From NCBI GenBank assembly GCA_030144725.1, contig JASKMD010000009.1:4006312-4070311 (forward strand): a stretch of DNA of 64,000 nt, given 5' to 3'. Within the stretch, counting starts at the first letter, position 1. The number at the start of each line of letters is the position of its first letter. The stretch comes from Haematococcus lacustris. Lineage: Eukaryota > Chlorophyta > Chlorophyceae > Chlamydomonadales > Haematococcaceae. Position numbers and translations under genes: made by a program. Shown here piece after piece: positions 10,557 through 22,143 of this stretch. The notes beneath the pieces are model-generated. The model was not told where the DNA came from and ran no database searches. It saw only the letters and a list, made by a program, of their open reading frames with translations.

Positions 10557-11842
10557 GCCCCGCCCCCGCCCCGCCCCGCCCCCGCCCCGCCCCGCCCCGC
10601 CCCGCCCCGCCCCGCCCCGCCCCGCCCCGCCCCGCCCCGCCCCGCCCCGCCCCGCCCGCCCCGCCCCCCCCCCCGCCCCGCCCCGCCCCGCCCCCGCCCC
10701 CGCCCCGCCCCGCCCCGCCCCGCCCCGCCCCCCGCCCCCGCCCCGCCCCGCCCCGCCCCGCCCCGCCCCGCCCCGCCCCCCGCCCCGCCCCGCCCCGCCC
10801 CGCCCCCGCCCCGCCCCGCCCCGCCCCGCCCCGCCCCGCCCCGCCCCGCCCCCGCCCCGCCCCGCCCCGCCCCGCCCCGCCCGCCCCGCCCCGCCCCGCC
10901 CCGCCCCGCCCCCGCCCCGCGCCCGCCCCGCCCCGCCCCGCCCCGCCCCGCCCCGCCCCGCCCCGCCCCGCCCCGCCCCCGCCCCGCCCCGCCCCGCCCC
11001 GCCCCGCCCCGCCCCGCCCCGCCCCGCCCCGCCCCGCCCCGCCCCGCCCCGCCCCGCCCCGCCCCGCCCCGCCCCGCCCCGCCCCGCCCCGCCCCGCCCC
11101 GCCCCGCCCCGCCCCGCCCCGCCCCCGCCCCGCCCCCGCCCCGCCCCGCCCCGCCCCGCCCCGCCCCGCCCCGCCCCGCCCCGCCCCGCCCCGCCCCGCC
11201 CCGCCCCGCCCCGCCCCGCCCCGCCCCGCCCCGCCCCGCCCCGCCCCGCCCCGCCCCGCCCCCGCCCCGCCCCGCCCCGCCCCGCCCCGCCCCGCCCCGC
11301 CCCGCCCCGCCCCGCCCCGCCCCCCGCCCCGCCCCGCCCCGCCCCGCCCCGCCCCGCCCCGCCCCGCCCCGCCCCGCCCCGCCCCGCCCCGCCCCGCCCC
11401 GCCCCGCCCCGCCCCGCCCCGCCCCGCCCCGCCCCGCCCCGCCCCGCCCCGCCCCGCCCCGCCCCGCCCCGCCCCGCCCCGCCCCGCCCCGCCCCGCCCC
11501 GCCCCGCCCCGCCCCGCCCCGCCCCGCCCCGCCCCGCCCCGCCCCGCCCCGCCCCGCCCCGCCCCGCCCCGCCCCGCCCCGCCCCGCCCCGCCCCGCCCC
11601 GCCCCGCCCCGCCCCGCCCCGCCCCGCCCCGCCCCGCCCCGCCCCGCCCCGCCCCGCCCCGCCCCGCCCCGCCCCGCCCCGCCCCGCCCCGCCCCGCCCC
11701 GCCCCGCCCCGCCCCGCCCCGCCCCGCCCCGCCCCGCCCCGCCCCGCCCCGCCCCGCCCCGCCCCGCCCCGCCCCGCCCCGCCCCGCCCCGCCCCGCCCC
11801 GCCCCGCCCCGCCCCGCCCCGCCCCGCCCCGCCCCGCCCCGC
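10551..11842. repeat. (CCCCG)n pentamer array, about 1.3 kb without A or T
   Basis: Roughly 258 pentamers. The left third has CCC/CCCCC length variants; the right half is essentially perfect. The complementary strand is (GGGGC)n, with a run of four Gs every 5 bp. The long Pro/Arg/Ala and Gly/Arg/Ala reading frames across it are artefacts of a stop-free unit. Confidence 0.98.
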
Positions 11843-11889
11843 CTATTGCTCTTCAGGTACTTGGCTACCACGCGCAACTGCCGTCCCAC

Positions 11890-12035
11890 AGTGGTGGTCT
11901 GGGAGGGGTGGGCTGGGAGGGGGTGGTCTGGGAGGGGTGGGCTGGGAGGGGGTGGGCTTGGGGAGGGGGCGAGGGGGAGGGCTGGGAGGGTGTGGGAGGG
12001 GTGGGGCTGGGGGTGGGAGGGGGTGGGAGTGTGGG
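11890..12035. repeat. G-rich minisatellite
   Basis: Imperfect units of the type GGGAGGGGTGGGCT directly downstream of the pentamer array in the TFIIF alpha promoter. Confidence 0.8.
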
Positions 12036-12393
12036 AGGCCAGTCCCCTCCAAGCTCGTGCGGCCGGCTTGTGAAACAGAGCGACATAAAGAATGTCCAGT
12101 CACGCTCCCTCGGGATAGTAGGTATTTCTGTCTTTACTTCCTTCCTTAGGGCCTAAGGCTAAGCAACTGCACAGGCACATCTGGTATCGTCTGGCCTAAC
12201 TTACCACATCTTGGCAAGTTTCACTTGTGTTTCAAGTTATTAGGGTCTATGCCGTCCGGCCTGTTGCAGAGAAGGGTGTCTTCAGTTTCTTTTGTTACTG
12301 TGCCAAGTGCATCAATTTCGTTGGCACATGGCGCAACCACGATGCCGTACTTTCCAGGTTTACACAGCCAATATGTAACAGCTGCGCACTGCG

Positions 12394-14143
12394 ATGAACT
12401 CCGCGGGCATGGGGGACGGCCTAATCACGAGCCCGCCCAGCGCAGCCCGCACAGATTTGACCGAGCTGGTGATCCTGCCCCCTGGGCCCATCCACAAAGC
12501 TAAGAAGATGATGCTCGCAAGGTTCCTCCAGGCGCGTCACGGCGTGCTTACCCGTGCTGTGTCTGGGTCCTTGCCATGCTGGCCCCTGAGCACGCGCAAC
12601 CCCCTCGGCACAACACAAGTCAGCTTGTGTTGTACTCCTGTGCAGGCCACCCCTGCACTGGCCACTGAGCCAGGAGCCCGGTGGAAGCTGGCGCCTGATA
12701 AAACACCCGACCCCAGCACTAGGAGGCCGGCCAGCAGCAGCAGGTCAGGCGCCCTGGTGTCCCCACCTGGATCTAGGCCCACGCTGCACTCACTTAACTC
12801 AGTGGAGAGAACCAGTGGAGCACTGGCTGCCAGCATAACATACTATAGGCCCAGGGACCTGGCTTGGCCTATGGCCAGGCAGGCTGGTGGGCATCTGGTA
12901 CAACCTGCCGAGGACAGTATTGAGAAACGCCCCACTCCAGTCACACCATGATGCTGCTACCACGCAGCCAGCACCCGCCCTTGCTGCCCCCTGCTGGTGG
13001 TCAGCCACTGCCCCCATGCACCCCTGTGCACACACCTTCTGCCCCCAATCCCACTGACCCCCCCTCCACCCTCTGAGCCCATTAGCTACCCCCCACCGGC
13101 TGCCCCGCACACACCCTCCCCTCTTCCCTGGGTCACTGCTTGCAGGGCCCCACCCCTGCCCCCCTGGGTGCTGGAGCGGGGGGGAGAGCTGTGCCAGCGG
13201 GGGGTCCCTGAGGGCCAGGCTGCCCTCTCTGTCGCGGCAGCCATCACCAACAGCATGCGCAGCAGCAGCAGCAGCACAGCAGCAGGCAGGGGGGGCAGGG
13301 GCCCACCAGCCCAGCAGGCGCCGGCTGGGGGGCTTGGCGGGAACTACTTTATCTTTGTGCGCAAGGTAATGAGCGGCTGGGTGGATGGGTGGGTGGGTGG
13401 GACAACAGCAGCACAGGCGGGGGGGTTGCAGGTGAGCAGGTCAGGGGTGGGCAGCAGCATGAGAGGAGGGGTGAGAGGCAGACAGCCCAGCACCCGGCAC
13501 TGCAGGCAACATCAGTCAAGCAGTGCTTCACAGTGTGTGAAATGGTGGCAGCTCCAGCCGCAGGAGAGGCAGCAGCGGGGGCAGCAGGGCCAGCCAAGCA
13601 GGCAGCAGATGTGCGAATGGGCAGCAGGGGGGGTCAGCGGGGGGGAGGAGCGAGGGGGCCAACATGCCAGTGCGCAGCTGTTCCCTCACCCTACCAGGCC
13701 CTGCAGACCCTGACCCTGACCCTGACCCTGACCCTGACCCTGACCCTGACCCTGACCCTGACCCTGACCCTGACCCTGACCCTGACCCTGACCCTGACCC
13801 TGACCCTGACCCTGACCCTGACCCTGACCCTGACCCTGACCCTGACCCTGACCCTGACCCTGGCCCTGGCCCTGGCCCTGACCCTGACCCTGACCCTGAC
13901 CCTGACCCTGATCCTGGTCTTGGTCCTGGCCCCTCTCTCCATTGACTCACCCATCCTAGCTCGCTGGCCCTGCTGCCCTGGCCCTGTATGTACCCCTCAC
14001 CCTGTTATGCCCTGACCCCTTGCGCTGCAGGGTAACACCATCACGGCTCATCCTGTGGACATGGTGTACAACTTCAGACCGCCCCCTAAGTGAGCTAGTG
14101 GCACCTGCCTCACCTCACACACCAGGCCAGCTGCTCAACCCAT

Positions 14144-14179
<36 letters not shown>

Positions 14180-16479
14180 CCTGCCTGCCTCACCTGCCCT
14201 CTCACAGCCACTTTGTTCAGTCACCTTTGCCGTGCTGCAAGTCCTTATTTGCCTCACCCTACCTGCCGCGCCTGCCTGCCTCGTGCCAAGCATAGCCACG
14301 CATGCCTGACCCTCTCTTGCCTTGAGCTTGGACTGCATGTCTGACATTCACTCTGACAGGTGTCCTTGGTGCAGCTTGTGCAGGTCAAACTCGTTGAGCA
14401 AGTCACTCATATCTGTACTTCACCATGTCCCCTCATGCAAGCCCCCTCAAGTCAAAGTATTGCTTTTAGGATACAAGCCGCCCATGCGCATGTGCAAACC
14501 TCCATGCAGACGCAAGACTTTGAGCCTGGAGGATGCAGAGGCTCGCATGCGGGAGGCACGCGCAGCTGAGTCAGCGGTCTCACTAAACCTCATCCCCAAA
14601 AGTGTGAAGGAGGCAGCCAAAGAGATGGCAGGGGGTGAGGCAAGTGTGACCATCCGGGCGCATATATACCTTGCTGTTCCGGTTGCTGCCCTCCCTGCCC
14701 TGCCTGCCCTGCCCTGCTCGCCCTGCCTGCCCTGCCTGTCCACCTCCTGTTCTACCCTCCACCCTGCCTGCTGACACATCATGTGGACCTGCCCTGCCTG
14801 CCCTGCTTGACCTGCCTTGCCCTGCTCGACCTGCCTTGCCCTGCTGGACCTGCCTTGCCCTGCTGGACCTGCCTTGCCCTGCTCGTCCTGCCTTGCCCTG
14901 CTCAACCTGCCTTGCCCTGCTTGACCTGCCTTGCCCTGCTGGACCTGCCTTGCCCTGCTCGTCCTGCCTTGCCCTGCTCAACCTGCCTTGCCCTGCTTGA
15001 CCTGCCTTGCCCTGCTCGACCTGCCTTGCCCTGCTGGACCTGCCTTGCCCTGCTGGACCTGCCTTGCCCTGCTCGTCCTGCCTTGCCCTGCTCAACCTGC
15101 CTTGCCCTGCTCGACCTGCCTTGCCCTGCTGGACCTGCCTTGCCCTGCTCGTCCTGCCTTGCCCTGCTCAACCTGCCTTGCCCTGCTTGACCTGCCTTGC
15201 CCTGCTCGACCTGCCTTGCCCTGCTGGACCTGCCTTGCCCTGCTGGACCTGCCTTGCCCTGCTCGTCCTGCCTTGCCCTGCTCAACCTGCCTTGCCCTGC
15301 TCGACCTGCCTTGCCCTGCTCGACCTGCCTTGCCCTGCTCGTCCTGCCTTGCCCTGCTCAACCTGCCTTGCCCTGCTCGACCTGCCTTGCCCTGCTCGAC
15401 CTGCCTTGCCTTGCTCTGCCACCCCCCTCCCACCTGCCCCACCTGCCCTGCCTGTCCTCCTTGCTGTCCTTCGGCTCCTTCCCTTGCCCAACCCGCCCTG
15501 CCCTGCCACCCTAGTGCCGTGGTACATTCCAGCTGGTCAGCAATGTCAGACTGGGGCCATGCAGGTGACATAGCCCAGCCCAAGCAGTCAATGCAGCCGC
15601 TGCTTCTGATATGGCTTTGGCTTCTGCTTCTACCAGACTGACGCTGGATGCATCGAGTGCACTGTCACAAGTTATCATGCATCTCAACAAACTCACAGTG
15701 TGACCCTGACGTAAGGTCGCTGAATGTGAGCATATGGCAATGGAATTCAGGTGTGACCACTGAATATGAGTGTGACCGAAAGGTGTGACCACTGCAGGGC
15801 AAAGGGGCTCTGGAAGCCACTCTAGCTGCTCTTTTTGATGAGGGAGGGGGGGACACTGGCGGCGATGACCTGGGCATTGCTTTGCCTGGCCGCAAGGGCA
15901 AAGGGGGCAGCAGAGGCAGGTGCGGGCGGGGCAGGGAGCAGCAGCAATAAGAGCAGTAGCAGCAGCAGTAAGAGCAGCAGCAGCAGCAGCAGGAGTAGGA
16001 GCAGCAGTGGCAGCAATGGATAATAGCAGCTGTGAGCTGCAGTAACAGCAGTACTTCAAATATGGTAAGTGTAACCAGAAGTGTGACCTGACATGTGCTG
16101 TGTGTGATTAGTGATGTGGCCCAAACCTCCTGCTGCCGAGCAGGGGCCGAGGTCGAGGCGGGCAGCAGCGTGGTGGTGATGGAGGAGGGGAGGGGCTGGA
16201 CCAGGAGGAGGTGGCTGAGGACATCTACAAGGGCATGGGACCGGACGAGGCAAAGCCAGAGCAGGTGCCCTCTGCCCACCCGTCCACCCGCCCATCCTCC
16301 AAGTCACCCGCACGTTCGCCGTCTGCACACCCTCCGCCCTCCATTGCAGTCACCGCTGCTGCTGCTGATTTTGATGCCATTGCTGCCACTACCAGTTTTG
16401 CTGGTGCTGTGGCTGCTGCTAGTGCTGTGGCTGCTGCCACTGCTGCCACTGCTGCTGCTGCTGCCGCCACTGGTGCTGT

Positions 16480-16515
<36 letters not shown>

Positions 16516-19419
16516 CATTGCTGGCACTGCTGCTGCTGCTTGTGTTGAGGCCAGGCAGAGGACTGGGAGCATACGGAGTACAACGCTGACGATGATATGG
16601 ACCAGGGCGAGGAGGACAGGTGCGCTCTAGGGCTGCAGACCAGGCACTTGCAAGCTGGCAAGTTGCATGGGGTGGCAGCGTCTAACCAGGTGTGATGTGT
16701 GAGAAACAAAGAGTGAGGCACTTACACGGACCTACCAGGTGATGGTGCGGTTGGGGGAGTCTGCCGCCTATGATGCTGCCTGCTAAGTTGTGGGGCTGCT
16801 GCTGGACCTGCTGCTGGCCTAGAAGCTGTGTGCTGACCTCCTGCTGCTGCTGCTGCTGCTGTCTGCCTGCTGCCGGGCAGCTTGCAGCGTGACGCAGACG
16901 ACCCGGGGCAGCGCAAGGAGCTAGGCCTGGAGGGGGAGGCCGAGGAGGGGGTGGACTCAGCAGCCAACGAGGCGCTCATGAAGCTGCTGGGCGAGGAGGT
17001 ATGGATGGGGCCTGCCGGGGGGTAGGTGGGGCCAGGGGTCAGCTGCAGGTGCAGGGTGGGGAGGAGGCAGGGGGGTCTAGGGCTGGGGCTCTGCTGGGGA
17101 AAGGGGAGGGGCTGAGGGTATGACCTATGTTTAGGGGGGCTAGGGGCAGGAGGAGCTAGGGGGGGGCCGGGGGGTAGGGGCCCAGGGGGAGGGGCAGGTG
17201 CAGGGGAGGCAGAGGCAGGGAGTGGGGAGCGGCAGGTGTGGCAGCAGCCCCCACCCTCAGCCCTCCTGGGCTGGTGCGGTTTGGGTGGGAGGCTGGGGGG
17301 GCAGGAGGGGGGGCAGGAGGGGGGGCTGGGGAGGGGGGTTGGGAGGCTGGGGGGGCAGGAGGGGAGGCTGGGGATGGGGGTTGGGAGGCTGGGAAAGGAA
17401 AGGGACGGCACGTCTATGTGAGGGGTGGCGGTGTGCGTGCTTTAGCTCCCAGCTCTGGCCTTGCTCTGCAGGACAAAGAAGAGGGGGACAAGGAGGATGG
17501 GGCGGGCAGGGAGGGGGAGGAGGAGGAGCAGGAGGGTGGGGGGGTGAAGGCAGAAGCTGAAGGGATGGAGGAGGATGACGAGCAGCTGGACCTGGACGAC
17601 CTGGCCGCGGTGAGTGGGCGGTGTGGGGGGTGGGGGAGGGACTGAGCAGGAGGAGGTAGGGGAGGGCAGTGGGGTACAGGCTGGGGCAAGAGGAGGGCAG
17701 GGAGGGGGCCAGGGAGGGAGGGCGGGGTCAGTGCTCCATCCAGGCTCCTGTGGACATCCTCCTCCTTCGCTGCAGAGAGCAGGTGAGCAATGGCCCACAG
17801 CTGAGACAAAGCGCAGGGCCAGGGGCAGGAGAGGGGGGCCGGGTAGGGGTAGGGGTCAGGGGCGGAGTAATTGGTGATGGGTTGAAGTGATGGAGGTTGG
17901 GATGGGGTTGAGGGGTGGGGGGGATGAGGGGGAGTCGCACCTCCTGCAGATGAGGAAGCGTCTTACTAGCAGCTAGTTCTTATCAAGCTCTGGCTCCCTC
18001 AGTTCAATGCTGCAAGCGCAGGGCAGGGCAGGGCAGGTGCCAACAGTCCTGGTTGTCACCAGATCATAGTGGTCAAAAGTACGGGCCCCGTACAGGCGTC
18101 GAACCCTGCTATGAGCATCAACCTACCACCAGCAGCACCAGCAGCTGCATGGCTCATTGGCGTCAGCCAGCACTGCCCTTTCCGTCACTGCCACAGGGAG
18201 CCTTGGGGAGCCAGGGCTTGAACTCCGGACCCTCCTCCTTGGCACAGGCTAATGGGGCTGGGGCAAAGCGCAAAGCTGACTCTGGAGCTGCAGCGGTAAG
18301 CACTTTGACCTGACCTGACCTGACGTGACCTGACCTGACCCGACCCGACCCGACCCGACCCGACCCGACCCGACCCGACCCGACCCGACCCGACCCGACC
18401 CAACCTGACTTCACCTGTTATGGCTGCTGCATCTTGTCAGGCACAGGCTATCAAACGCCAGCGCAGTGCCACCCCCCCGCCCCAAGCAGCCAAGGCTGCC
18501 GCCACAGCAGGACCTAGTGCCCGCAGCGTGACCCCACCACCCCTGATCAAGTCACAGCCTGCTGTCAAGACAGAAGGTAGGGCTGACCCTGACCCTGGCT
18601 GTGGCCCTGGCCCTGATCATGGCCCAGAGATTGTGAGCCTGCTTTACCTCCCACACCCCGCTGCTGCCTAGCCCTGCTGCTGCTGCATCCAACAACAGTT
18701 GCGCCAGCCCTTAGCCCTGCTTTCTGGGCAAACCCCTGCTCTGCTGCGCTGCTGCCCTGCTGCCCTGCTGCCCTGTTGCGCTATTGCCCTGTTGCCCTGA
18801 TACCCTGCTACCGTGTTCGCCTGGCAGGTGTGAGTAGTGGGAAGGCAGCAGGGGTCCCAGGCAAGCCAGGCGGCGCCGCAGTGGTCAAGGTGGAGGGGGC
18901 TGCCCCAGGTGCCGCCCCTGGGGTGAAGCAGGAACCCGGCCTGGGGGTACCCAGCCTGGAGGAGGTGCATGCCGCCCTCAGGGCAGCCGGTGGCTCCATG
19001 CCTCTCAACTCCATGAGGTGCGGGGCAAGGGGGCAGGCAGCAAACACCTGTGGCGGGAGGGTGACGGGGCCATGGGTATGGCACAAGAAAAAGACAATGT
19101 GTGACGTCACACTCCCAGCTGTGGTGGGGTGACATGCGCTTGCATTTTTGCATGTGTGCCTGCTTGGCTGTGTGTTAGTCCAAAGCTTTAGAGGGACAGG
19201 GTGGCTAGGCAGCGTCATGGCTGGCGGCATCGTGCAAGCCGATAACTTTACAAATGCATGTGTGGTCGTTTGGGTTGGCTTGCACGCAGGGCCTTATTCC
19301 AGCGGCGCTGCACCTCCGTGCCCAACGGCCTCAACCTATTCAAGTCCCTCATCACCAGCAGCTGCAGGGTGTCCAAGGCGGCAGATGGAGGCCTGATGCT
19401 GTCGCTGCCTGGACAATGA
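12394..19419 (+). CDS. Transcription initiation factor IIF subunit alpha (RAP74)
   Basis: Exons: 12394-12521, 13146-13365, 14031-14089, 14510-14634, 15533-15564, 15798-15919, 16144-16264, 16555-16619, 16881-16998, 17472-17609, 18197-18295, 18441-18576, 18828-19017, 19290-19419. Every phase agrees, giving 560 aa, close to plant RAP74. The N-terminal dimerisation region shows PPWVLE, GGNYFIFVRK, HPVDMVYNF and LSLEDAE, matching the PW(I/L)LE, Y-x-F/L-V, WYNF and LSLEEAE landmarks of the family. The middle is acidic, with the family-like EDWEHTEY. A Ser/Lys/Pro-rich linker leads to a C-terminal winged-helix candidate (VPSLEEVHAALRA ... ALFQRR ... LMLSLPGQ). The protein binds RNA polymerase II with TFIIF beta. 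Exons 1 and 5 are set mainly by phase. Several introns are filled with minisatellites. Confidence 0.88.
13708..13918. repeat. (CCCTGA)n hexamer microsatellite
   Basis: About 35 hexamers in the intron before the 14031-14089 exon of TFIIF alpha, with a short CCCTGG block near 13858-13880. The complement is GGGTCA, the same unit as at 4940-5071. Confidence 0.96.
14144..14206. repeat. (CCTG)n tetranucleotide repeat
   Basis: A CTGCCTGC run in the TFIIF alpha intron after exon 14031-14089. Confidence 0.85.
14783..15412. repeat. 19-bp minisatellite with a 190-bp higher-order period
   Basis: The unit is approximately CCTGCCTTGCCCTGCTnnA. Classing units by the variable bases (ttgac=T, tcgac=C, tggac=G, tcgtc=V, tcaac=A) gives TCGGVA TGVA / TCGGVA CGVA / TCGGVA CCVA / CC. 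That is three 10-unit (190-bp) superunits. It lies in the intron between TFIIF alpha exons 14510-14634 and 15533-15564. The stop-free frames across it are not genes. Confidence 0.93.
18307..18401. repeat. (GACCY)n pentamer microsatellite
   Basis: GACCT units followed by GACCC units in the TFIIF alpha intron between exons 18197-18295 and 18441-18576. Confidence 0.93.
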
Positions 19420-21288
19420 GTCGCGCGCAGTTCATGGCTTGCATGGTAGATGTGAACCGTGCAAGCCCAGGTGTGACGAGAGGCGTTTTGCTACCGGAGT
19501 TGGTCGAGTGTTTCCAGTATCGGGTTTGTCTCCGTCGAGAGCATGCCGTCCGTACATCCGTTCTGATCGGGGAAGGACTCTACATGGCGTTGCTAGACCA
19601 TTCGATGTGTACATAAGTCAACGGGGTTGGCGAGAGGTTGCTCTAACCGGGCTATACGCACGGGGTCTCCGTGGTGTCAACCTGTGTTTGGCCGGGCCCA
19701 GCGAGACTAAGCCGATGCAGCCAAACTGAGCAACAGCTTTGTCAGGGATATCTATAGTGTGCCTGACACAATTTAACGGCATTGGCTGCGAAGTGATTGG
19801 CAGCAAAGGTAGTGCGTCAAACCACTTCCGCATGCGTCCACCCAACTGACTTGCAAGCTGTTTCAAGCAACAGGAAACACGGCTCGTGCTACTCGGTAAG
19901 GGGCATAAGAGGGCTGGCTGAGGGGGCGGGGGAGGGTCTGGCTAAGGGGGCATGAGGGCTGTCTGAGGGGGCAAGAGGGCTGGCTGAAGGGTCAGGGAGC
20001 CGGCTGAGGGGGTAGGCAGGCTGATTGAGGGGCACGAGGGCTGAAAAGGGAGCCTGTTATGCAAGCATCAGCAGCTGCAGCAAGGGCCCAGTTGTGTCAA
20101 GCTGCTCCCCACCTCCACTCATTAAGCACACCACCAAGCAGGCCATGAGGCGTTGCCCAGACCGCCTCCTCAGGGGCCATGCCATTCAGCCAGGTGCTGC
20201 GGGAAGCGTGCAGGCCAGGGCAAGTTCACTTCATGGTTACAGTCAGCTGAGTCACACCACCCCCACGAGGCCCAGTGACTAGCCACTGAACTCTCAGGTG
20301 GGAGGGTGGAGAGTAGGGTAAAGAGTCGGGGACGCAGGGTACTAACAGACTGACTCAGGGTATGAAGGGGCGTAAGAGCAGCGCACATAAGCTGTCCTGC
20401 CCGCAGCGCGTTTACTCAGATGCTGTTCAAAGCATGTTAAAGCGCGGAGATAACTACAGTAGGAAAGACTGCCCACATGTTTGCCTGCGGGACGCGTCTC
20501 ACACGTTTGGACTTGTACTTCGAACAGCACATGTCGGAAGTTCGTGCACACTTCCACGCGGAGGAGCAATTGTGTCTGATATTGCACCAGAAGAATGCCT
20601 CCAAAGGTATACATCGGAGTTGCAAACCCTTCGTCGCTCAGCTACCGTGAACGAGTGGAGCTCATTGACAGCGGGAACACCGCCGAGCACCACAGGTGAC
20701 GTTCTAGCTAAGTGTCCTGCCTGGTGGTACGTCGCCATCTCCGGCAACATGCCTTGCCAGCAGCCATAACAAATCAACATTGAGCTGCACCATGCCACAG
20801 GTTATGGGTTCAAGCCTACAAACCAGGGGTCTGGGACCGCCTGCTAGAAGATGCCTCCACACGAAGCCGGCAGCGGCAATCACTCCCTAATGCCCCAGAT
20901 AGTGTCACTGCCCTGCGTCATACAGGAACGCTCAGCGGGTGAGGAGTGGTCAGCCACAGCCACCACATGTTGCAGCCCAGCCTGCGGTGCAGCTTTGGAT
21001 TCTCCGCATGCATGGTGCAACACCTTGGCCCTCAACCTTGAGCCTTCATTGCAGTCGAACTCACTAATTGTGAACCACTACAAAACAGTGTTATAATTTG
21101 TGTGGAGTTCCCATCACATGGCATGCTCATGGCATGTGGAGTATACCCAGTGCACATGGATATGGTGCATGAGCGCCTATCACCTACATTATTGCCTGAC
21201 CCCTGTGACAGGGCTATTGTGTAGAGTTGGCATGACAAAACATGCACTAACCGAAAGCTGATGACAGCTCAAGAGGGGGGGGCACATA
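19420..21288. other. Intergenic region without a supported gene
   Basis: The TFIIF alpha 3' flank. An imperfect minisatellite with units like GAGGGGGCnnGAGGGCTGGCT spans about 19905-20045. A 135-codon open frame at 20362-20769 (plus) has no recognisable domain and no clear splice partners, so it is not called. Confidence 0.5.
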
Positions 21289-22143
21289 CTACTGTGCCAC
21301 AGCAGGCTGCTGCTGCTGGGCCTTGGGTGGCTTGTCTCGCAGCCACTTGTACCCCACACCAGGGTACTCCTTGCCCTTGGCTGGCAGCTTCCCCTGCTCT
21401 GGCCAGTAACACAGCTCCAGCGGGCGCCACCTGCTCTCCCCAATGCGCTGCATGTTCAATGCTGCATTGCAGTCCCTGTCCAGCCACCTGCCTGGCTGTG
21501 GTGCTGGCTTGGGTTTGGAAGCCTTGCCTTTGCCTTTGCCCTTGGTGGGCTGGGTGGGCTCAGCTGCCTGCTCAGCCTCAATGCGCTTGCTGCGCTTGGC
21601 TGGCGAGGGAGTGCTGGGCCCAGGCTCTGAGGCTGCTGGCTGTGAGGCTGCCTGGCTGCTGCGTGGGGCCTGTGGGGGCTTGCGGGGGGCCACTACTGGG
21701 CACCACATCATGCCCCGCATTGGCTGGTCACGCTGCTGGCTCCAGGCTGGGCGCAGCAGGCGTGGCTCCACCTGCCCTGCTGGGGGCTTCCAGCCTGCAG
21801 GCCTGGTGGCCCTGCGCTTGTTCAGCTGCCTCTCACTGGGCTGCTGGCCATTCACTGCTGAGCTGACCCGGGTGGTGCGGTGCTCATCCACAAGCACCAC
21901 CCTACCCCGCCGCTGGTCTGTCCCCCTGGCCCTACACACCACCTTGCAGCAGGCACGCAGCACCGCATCAGCACCCCAGCCTCCCCTGGTGCCACTGCTC
22001 GCTGCGCCAAAGAAAACCACCAGCTGCTTGGCACGCCCATGGCGTTCCATGGACACCTCAGCCATGTCCTCTTCCAACTGTAGCCATGCACACAAGGGAC
22101 ACACATGGTGGCTGACATGGTGGCACCAGGTTAGGCATGGCAC
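21289..22143 (-). CDS. Fanzor/TnpB-like nuclease, C-terminal half (RuvC-II/III region), partial or degenerate
   Basis: An open frame of 284 codons. Around residues 40-90, VVFFGAA ... VVLVDEHRTT resembles the segment before the zinc ribbon in TnpB/Fanzor proteins (yG...vdE-x-rTS). MWCP follows at about 146-149, then a Lys/Pro/Ser linker, and LDRDCNAALNM at 221-231, matching the RuvC-III DRD-x-NAA-x-N motif. The C-terminal tail is rich in Lys and Gln. The first cysteine pair expected after the RTS-like motif reads SSAV, so the zinc ribbon looks lost. The RuvC-I half is absent; upstream exons were not found. In a working system this family is an RNA-guided DNA nuclease spread with transposons; activity here is doubtful. 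A second tail of the same family lies at 23130-23264. Confidence 0.62.
   Translation of the reverse strand: MPCLTWCHHVSHHVCPLCAWLQLEEDMAEVSMERHGRAKQLVVFFGAASSGTRGGWGADAVLRACCKVVCRARGTDQRRGRVVLVDEHRTTRVSSAVNGQQPSERQLNKRRATRPAGWKPPAGQVEPRLLRPAWSQQRDQPMRGMMWCPVVAPRKPPQAPRSSQAASQPAASEPGPSTPSPAKRSKRIEAEQAAEPTQPTKGKGKGKASKPKPAPQPGRWLDRDCNAALNMQRIGESRWRPLELCYWPEQGKLPAKGKEYPGVGYKWLRDKPPKAQQQQPAVAQ

Larger units (their letters stand above)
10311..12393. promoter_or_regulatory. Divergent promoter spacer between the Deg-like and TFIIF alpha genes
   Basis: The Deg-like gene starts at 10310 going left and TFIIF alpha at 12394 going right, so this 2.1-kb spacer must hold both promoters. It contains a DJ-1 gene fragment (10517-10556), about 1.3 kb of pure C/G repeat (10551-11842) and a G-rich minisatellite (11890-12035). 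No TATA element could be assigned with confidence. Confidence 0.6.

Noticed and set aside
10425..12156. Reading frames of up to 574 codons made of Pro/Arg/Ala or Gly/Arg/Ala repeats
   Set aside because: Artefact of the CCCCG array; open in several frames and both strands, no domain.
14783..15412. CRISPR-like array
   Set aside because: Units are contiguous 19-mers without unique spacers, in a eukaryotic intron.
14447..15641. Overlapping Leu/Pro/Cys- and Gln/Gly/Arg-rich frames
   Set aside because: Products of the stop-free 19-bp minisatellite inside a TFIIF alpha intron.
20362..20769. 135-codon plus-strand frame downstream of TFIIF alpha
   Set aside because: No recognisable motif, and overlapping minus-strand frames are equally open; insufficient support.
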